A DNA stretch of 21,041 nt from assembly GCA_003427395.1 (NCBI GenBank), contig BFEA01000274.1, positions 80,047 to 101,087 on the forward strand, written 5' to 3'. The position numbers were made by a program, and so were the translations under genes. The DNA comes from Chara braunii. Lineage: Eukaryota; Streptophyta; Charophyceae; Charales; Characeae. Every line of letters begins with the position of its first letter. The stretch's first letter is position 1. Below are positions 17,401-21,041 of this stretch, one piece after another. The notes beneath the pieces are model-generated. The model worked only from the letters and a program-made list of their open reading frames with translations, searched no databases and was not told where the DNA came from.

Positions 17401-19484
17401 CGAGGGCGGCGGTGTAAGGGCACCTCGAGGAGGTATGACTGGCCTGGCGGCAGCGCAAACACCCACGCCGGCCCAAAGTGGCAACGCGCTTCTCAGCAGA
17501 AAGGACACCGTGAGGAGAGACAAAGCCCTGAGGGAGGTCCTATTGAGGGACCTCGGGGGGCGATGCGCTAGCGTGACCAGAGCGGATGCGTGCCCGGGAG
17601 AGGGTGGAGAGGGCGAGCTGGAGGCGCGCGGCTATTGGGAGGGTAGAGTCCTCCAGTTGGTAGTGGACGGCCTCGCAGAGATCGAGGTCGTCGCTATGGT
17701 CACCCTCTGGCGACAGTGGGGCAACAACGTCCTGCTCACCATACTCGAGCGCGCTGAAGCGGAGCAAGAAGTGACGGTCCTGCGGTGTGGAACGGTGGGG
17801 ACGACCGTGGAAAGGGAAACGGCGCTGGGAAGTGCCGTGAGAGGAGGAGGGAGCGTAACCAGTACGCTGAGGCAGGGAGGAGGAAGTGGCTTGAAGACGG
17901 CCCCTCATCCGCTGATGGGCCCTGGCGGCCTCGTAAGCCTACGGGGCTGATGTGAAGTCATACCACCATAACTCGGAGCGGTACTCAAGGGGAAGGCTGG
18001 CCAAGAAACGATCGATGAGGGCATCCTCGAGGAGGAACGCCACATCACAAATGAGGCGGGCGTCCTGAAAGACCTGGATGTGACGGTCCAGGCCGGCAGC
18101 GGCACCAGTGTCGGACCAGCGTGTACTAACGACACGCTCGAAGGCGTCAGTCACGTCATGTCAGGCTCCGAAGCAATCCTCAAGGAACGCCTGAAAATCC
18201 ATGAAGGTAGGGGTCCGACCCTCATGAAGGGAGTGAGTGTAGAAATCCTCCCAGGCTTCGAAAGGGCCACCACCCAGGCGCGTGGAGAGGTGAGCCACCC
18301 ATGTGTCGGGGGGGACGCCCATGAGCTAAAGCGTGCGGGTGGGCAGACTGCAGCCACCGAGACACGAGTATCCCTGTACCGTCATACAAGGCAATGTCTG
18401 TCAAGCGGACAAGTGGTGCACCACCGTTTTGGCGGCGAGGAGATCGAGGAGCAGGGGTCTGTGCTACGGCTGAGTAAGTTGGTGCAGGCCCTAGAGAAGG
18501 GGGCGCAACTGATTGTACGCCCGGGCCGCATAGGGGAGCGACGGGGGCAACAACGGCAGGCTGCGAGGGAGCTGCGGTAGAAGAGGTCGCAGCAACCGAG
18601 GGAGTAGCAAGGAGGTAGAATGGGGGTGGAGGGGGTGCAGGGCGGGGGAAGCGAGCCTGCATGGAAGGAAGAGTAGAGGAAGAAGGGGGTGCGCCCCAAA
18701 ACGCAGCCACTTGTGATGGTAGGGGTGGTTGAAGGCGTAAGAGGGCGAGGCCGGCCCGGATTTGGGCAAACTCAGTCTCAAGATGGCGGACATAGATCGA
18801 GCAGGGAGCAGGAGGAGGAGGAGTGGGGGAAGTAGACGCACGAGTGGCGCGGGGCATCCCATAAGGGGGACAGTCAGGTGGCGCTGCGGTCGTGCGAAGG
18901 GGAGGAAGAGGCGGGGCTCCCGGAAAAGTTGAGACCGCAGCAGAGGGTTGTGGTCCCGTGGTTGTGGTGACCGGAATCTGGGCGGGTGCACCCGTAGAGT
19001 GAGGGAAGGCCTGGCCCGTGGCAGTCGTCGTGCTAGGAGCGTGGACGGTCACCAGGATGACCGGGTCGGGGGCAGCAGAGGAGGAAGCTCCGTCGTGGCC
19101 ACCATGTCAGAGGACGAGGAACCCGGACTGGGAGCCAGGGGAAGAGAGAGAGTGGGGAGAGGAAGGATGGCCAGTGTCCTGGAGTTGTCGCAGGCCAGCG
19201 GCAAGAGTCGCCACATGCGCCTGTAACTTGAAGGGCGCAAGGAGGGAGGTGAGGAGGCTGTGCAGATCCCCCTAGGGCTGATGGCCCTGGTCCACCGACA
19301 CGGGTATGGAGCCCAGTGCCAAGGTCATCGCCACGTCGACAACTTGTGACACGTCATTGGTCATGGGGAGGTGACGGGCTGGACTGGAGGGGGTCAGGGG
19401 AGGTACCGGTGAGCGGAGGGCGTAGGGGGGGATCCGAGGTAGAAAGCGACAGGCGGCGCTAGTGAGTCGAGCGAGGGCGTCCAC
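17318..19484 (-). pseudogene. gag: Gypsy Gag, degenerate, with CCHC zinc knuckle
   Basis: Capsid-like structural protein that packages the element RNA. The start is uncertain: the first in-frame start-like codon is a GTG at 19482-19484, with a stop upstream. An N-terminal segment reading LLTSLLAPFKLQAHVATL (near 19230) looks coiled-coil-forming, followed by a Pro/Ala/Thr-rich region (about 19050-18500). The core, near 18290-17945, reads THSLHEGRTPTFMDFQAFLE and ALIDRFLASLPLEYRSELW, typical of retrotransposon Gag. The CCHC knuckle is at 17420-17461. In-frame stops lie at 19272-19274 (TAG), 19107-19109 (TGA), 18161-18163 (TGA), 17939-17941 (TAG) and 17540-17542 (TAG), with a frame change near 18300-18360. 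The frame ends at a TAG, 17318-17320, overlapping the protease frame. Confidence 0.8.
17420..17461 (-). other. CCHC zinc knuckle of Gag (nucleocapsid-type)
   Basis: The minus strand encodes CLRCRQASHTSSRC, exactly C-x2-C-x4-H-x4-C, the RNA-binding zinc knuckle of retroelement nucleocapsids. It lies in the Gag frame downstream of the TAG at 17540-17542 and in a different frame from the long open stretch that covers the protease, so that open stretch does not show it. Confidence 0.9.
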
Positions 19485-19549
19485 AAAGGGGGAAGGGTGG
19501 CTCGGGTCCAGGGTGCCCGAATGGAAAGGGGAAGTAGGGGGGTTAGGAG

Positions 19550-19587
19550 AACCCTAAACCCTAGAAAAACCCTTAGAAACCCTAACC
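19550..19587. promoter_or_regulatory. Telomere-like CCCTAAA / telo-box cluster upstream of Gag
   Basis: The plus strand has AACCCTAAACCCTAG, then CCCTTAGAAACCCTAACC, that is plant-type telomere units (CCCTAAA) and telo-box-like words. They lie just upstream of the Gag frame, in the element's presumed leader. In plants telo-boxes bind TRB-type proteins and occur in 5' leaders; a role here is only inference. Confidence 0.5.
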
Positions 19588-20214
19588 GAAGTTTGAGTGG
19601 TTAGGGTAGGGTACCGGTGACCTAATCAAGAAAATAAAATACCAAGCATGGAAGGGAGGCGGAGAGAAAAATAAATAAACAATAAAATTTTAAGGAAAAA
19701 ATATATATATATTGAAAATAATTAAAGAAATAAAATTAATAAATAAACAAAATGTGAAGAGAGAAAGAATTGTTTATTTTTTTGGAATTTTCGGCAGCAT
19801 TTCCTTATCCCCCATGGGGTCAAGAATGTGCCAAGAGGAAGGAGAGACCAAGATAAATACACAAAGGTTCAAAATACCGCAAATTATAGATTTAAGAAAA
19901 TAAATAATGAATTAATAAGTAAATAAATAAATAAATGAGGAGGTGGAGAGTGAAGAGAGACTAAGTGTGGAATTTTTGAAAATTTTCGGCACCATTGTCA
20001 CCCCCATGGGGTTGAAGTGTGTCGCCAAGGATATGACTAATTAAGATGTAGAAAGTGGGGAGAAAATACAAAAAAAAAATCGGCAGCACTTCGTTACCCC
20101 CACGGGGTCAAAATGTGTGTCGAGAGCTGAAATGACGAAGTCCTAAACAGATCTAGAGATGCCGCAGAAAATTTTGAATTTTCATAATAAATAAAAATAA
20201 AAATAAAATAAATC
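19588..20214. repeat. AT-rich leader with three diverged CGGCA...CCCC(A/C)(T/C)GGGG repeats
   Basis: AT-rich sequence with AAATAAATAAAT stretches carries three related blocks, starting at CGGC 19792, 19987 and 20081. Each reads about CGGCA(G/C)CA..T..(T/C)..CCCC, then an A-T-G-GGG or A-CGGGG core, then GGGT..AA..TGTG, then a GCCAAGAGG-like end. The core CCCCATGGGG is palindromic in the first two and CCCCACGGGG in the third. The spacings are 195 and 94 bp, close to 2:1. No gene is seen. Confidence 0.65.
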
Positions 20215-20690
20215 AGAAAAATAAAAAAAGAAGTAGAGAGAGAAGAGAACTCGAATTTTGAAGAAAGAGGAAATTTAAATCAAAAGAAAGACAAAAACAA
20301 GAAAAACAAAAAATTTCGAAGTTGGGAGGGGAAGGGGATGAAAAAGTAAGGAAGGAAGAGAGGAATAAGTGAGAAAGCGAAAAGAGTGAAGTGGGAGGTG
20401 GGGGAGATGATGGGGTTTTAGTTGGGGGGAAAAGAGGGAGAGGAGGGTGGTAGAATGGGAGAGAAGTATATGGAAAAGGTGGAGAGTGGTAGATTAGATT
20501 AGTAGAAGGATGGTGAGTGGGGAGGAGAGGAGAAAAAAAAAAAAAAAGGTTGAGCAAGATGAGTGAAGAGGGAGGAGGGAGTAGTGGTAGGGTTAGAAAG
20601 GATGATTAGATGATGGGGAGGGAGAGAAAAGGGGTTGGGGAGAGTAGGTTAGTGGGTAGGATGGTGATACCAAGCTCTTGGGAGGCCAAG
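20215..20690. repeat. Purine-skewed stretch (pyrimidine-rich on the element sense strand)
   Basis: About 470 bp with strong A+G bias on the plus strand (GGAGAG, GGGAGG, GAAGAG words) and an A13-15 run near 20533-20547. In the sense of the gypsy element this is a CT-rich leader. The open frame on the minus strand is a Leu/Ser/Pro/Phe-rich consequence of the bias, not a gene. Confidence 0.7.
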
Positions 20691-21041
20691 AGCAGAGCAC
20701 TACCAAGATCTTGGCCTTCAAGATGTTGCTGGTTTAATGTCACTGCAACAGAAATTATGTTGGAGTAATCAAGGGTTGGCTAAGATCTTGATCAGCCACC
20801 CTGGTCGCCTGACGCGCAGCCTCCTAGCTAGGGGGGTCTTCACTACTGGCAAACTGTTGGTGTGGCAGTGCAAAAATTAATGGTCAGCATCATCGATAGC
20901 AGATGGGTGTGCTTAGATCTTGATCAGCGATCCAGATTGGTCTGTACTGCAGGGGTCTTCAGCTCCACTGCAAACTGCCACGTGGCACTGCAGATGGCCA
21001 CGTGCGCAGGCAGCAGCAGGCACCGGGGGGGGGGGGGGGGG
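20691..21041. repeat. ~130 bp diverged tandem duplication and terminal G17
   Basis: TAAGATCTTGATCAGC (20781-20796) recurs as TTAGATCTTGATCAGC (20913-20928). GGGGTCTTCA.. followed by GCAAACTG occurs after each. The sequence ends in CACC and a G17 run (21025-21041). It may be LTR sequence of the neighbouring gypsy element, but no second copy of it is found in the window. TGGTATCA on the minus strand near 20670 matches the first eight bases of an initiator-Met primer-binding site only weakly. Confidence 0.5.

Larger units (their letters stand above)
13028..19484 (-). mobile_element. Degenerate Ty3/gypsy LTR retrotransposon with chromodomain (chromovirus)
   Basis: On the minus strand the domain order is Gag with CCHC knuckle, protease, reverse transcriptase, RNase H, integrase (zinc-binding, core, C-terminal), then chromodomain. 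The integrase-after-RT order and the C-terminal chromodomain define the chromovirus branch of Ty3/gypsy. The internal coding region spans about 6.5 kb, a normal length, but carries at least thirteen in-frame stops and about five to six frame changes, so it cannot make its proteins. LTRs, primer-binding site and polypurine tract could not be identified with confidence, so the coordinates cover the coding part only. One unresolved base (N at 16765) lies in the protease region. Confidence 0.93.

Noticed and set aside
17300-17950. 216-codon plus-strand open frame, Gly/Arg/Val-rich
   Set aside because: Antisense shadow of the GC-rich Gag/protease region on the minus strand.
18080-18580. 166-codon plus-strand open frame
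   Set aside because: Antisense to Gag; no recognisable domain.
20660-20680. Primer-binding site (initiator Met type) for the gypsy element
   Set aside because: Only eight bases (TGGTATCA) match and the preceding sequence does not end in the usual CA of an LTR.

Overview
The window is repeat-rich, non-genic eukaryotic DNA. No intact host protein gene, RNA gene or CRISPR array can be supported. It holds two heavily decayed retrotransposons, both on the minus strand, separated by microsatellites and by unrecognised sequence that contains one library-adapter artefact. A chromodomain-bearing Ty3/gypsy element, an L1-like LINE with an APE-type endonuclease and an RVT zinc-binding tail, long CT/CA microsatellites and CCCTAAA-type telomere-like motifs point to the green lineage. 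A charophycean (Chara-like) alga or another streptophyte fits best. That assignment is inference, because no host gene anchors it.

Layout. 1-930: C-rich repeats, a ~490 bp polypurine tract and a short GAC/GAT tract. 930-1580: nothing recognised. 1582-5356 (minus): LINE ORF2 pseudogene, with the end of the endonuclease, reverse transcriptase (FADD box) and the CxxC...HxxxC zinc-binding region. 4901-7226: the endonuclease segment of the same LINE family appears seven times in both orientations, as a scrambled array. 7227-8113: nothing recognised apart from a CAG/CAAG-rich stretch. 8114-8524: (CT)n(CA)n microsatellites with one unresolved base. 8773-9100: a perfect 145 bp duplication around a Nextera mate-pair junction adapter, which is an assembly artefact. 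9100-12300: unrecognised DNA with inverted-repeat structures and small tandem duplications. 13028-19484 (minus): Ty3/gypsy chromovirus pseudogene with Gag (CCHC knuckle), protease, RT, RNase H, integrase and chromodomain. 19550-21041: its probable leader/upstream region, with telomere-like motifs, a three-copy CCCC(A/C)TGGGG-type repeat, a polypurine stretch and a ~130 bp tandem duplication ending in a 17-base G run.

Both elements are dead. Reading frames can be followed across more than twenty in-frame stops and several frameshifts. Where the family consensus residue is clear, the stops fit C-to-T change on one or other strand (Arg CGA to TGA, Gln CAG to TAG, Trp TGG to TGA), as expected for cytosine-methylated silenced repeats. 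The catalytic parts of the gypsy protease, RNase H and integrase are also damaged. I see no new biological system here. The points most worth a second look are the adapter artefact, the scrambled endonuclease array and the decay signature.
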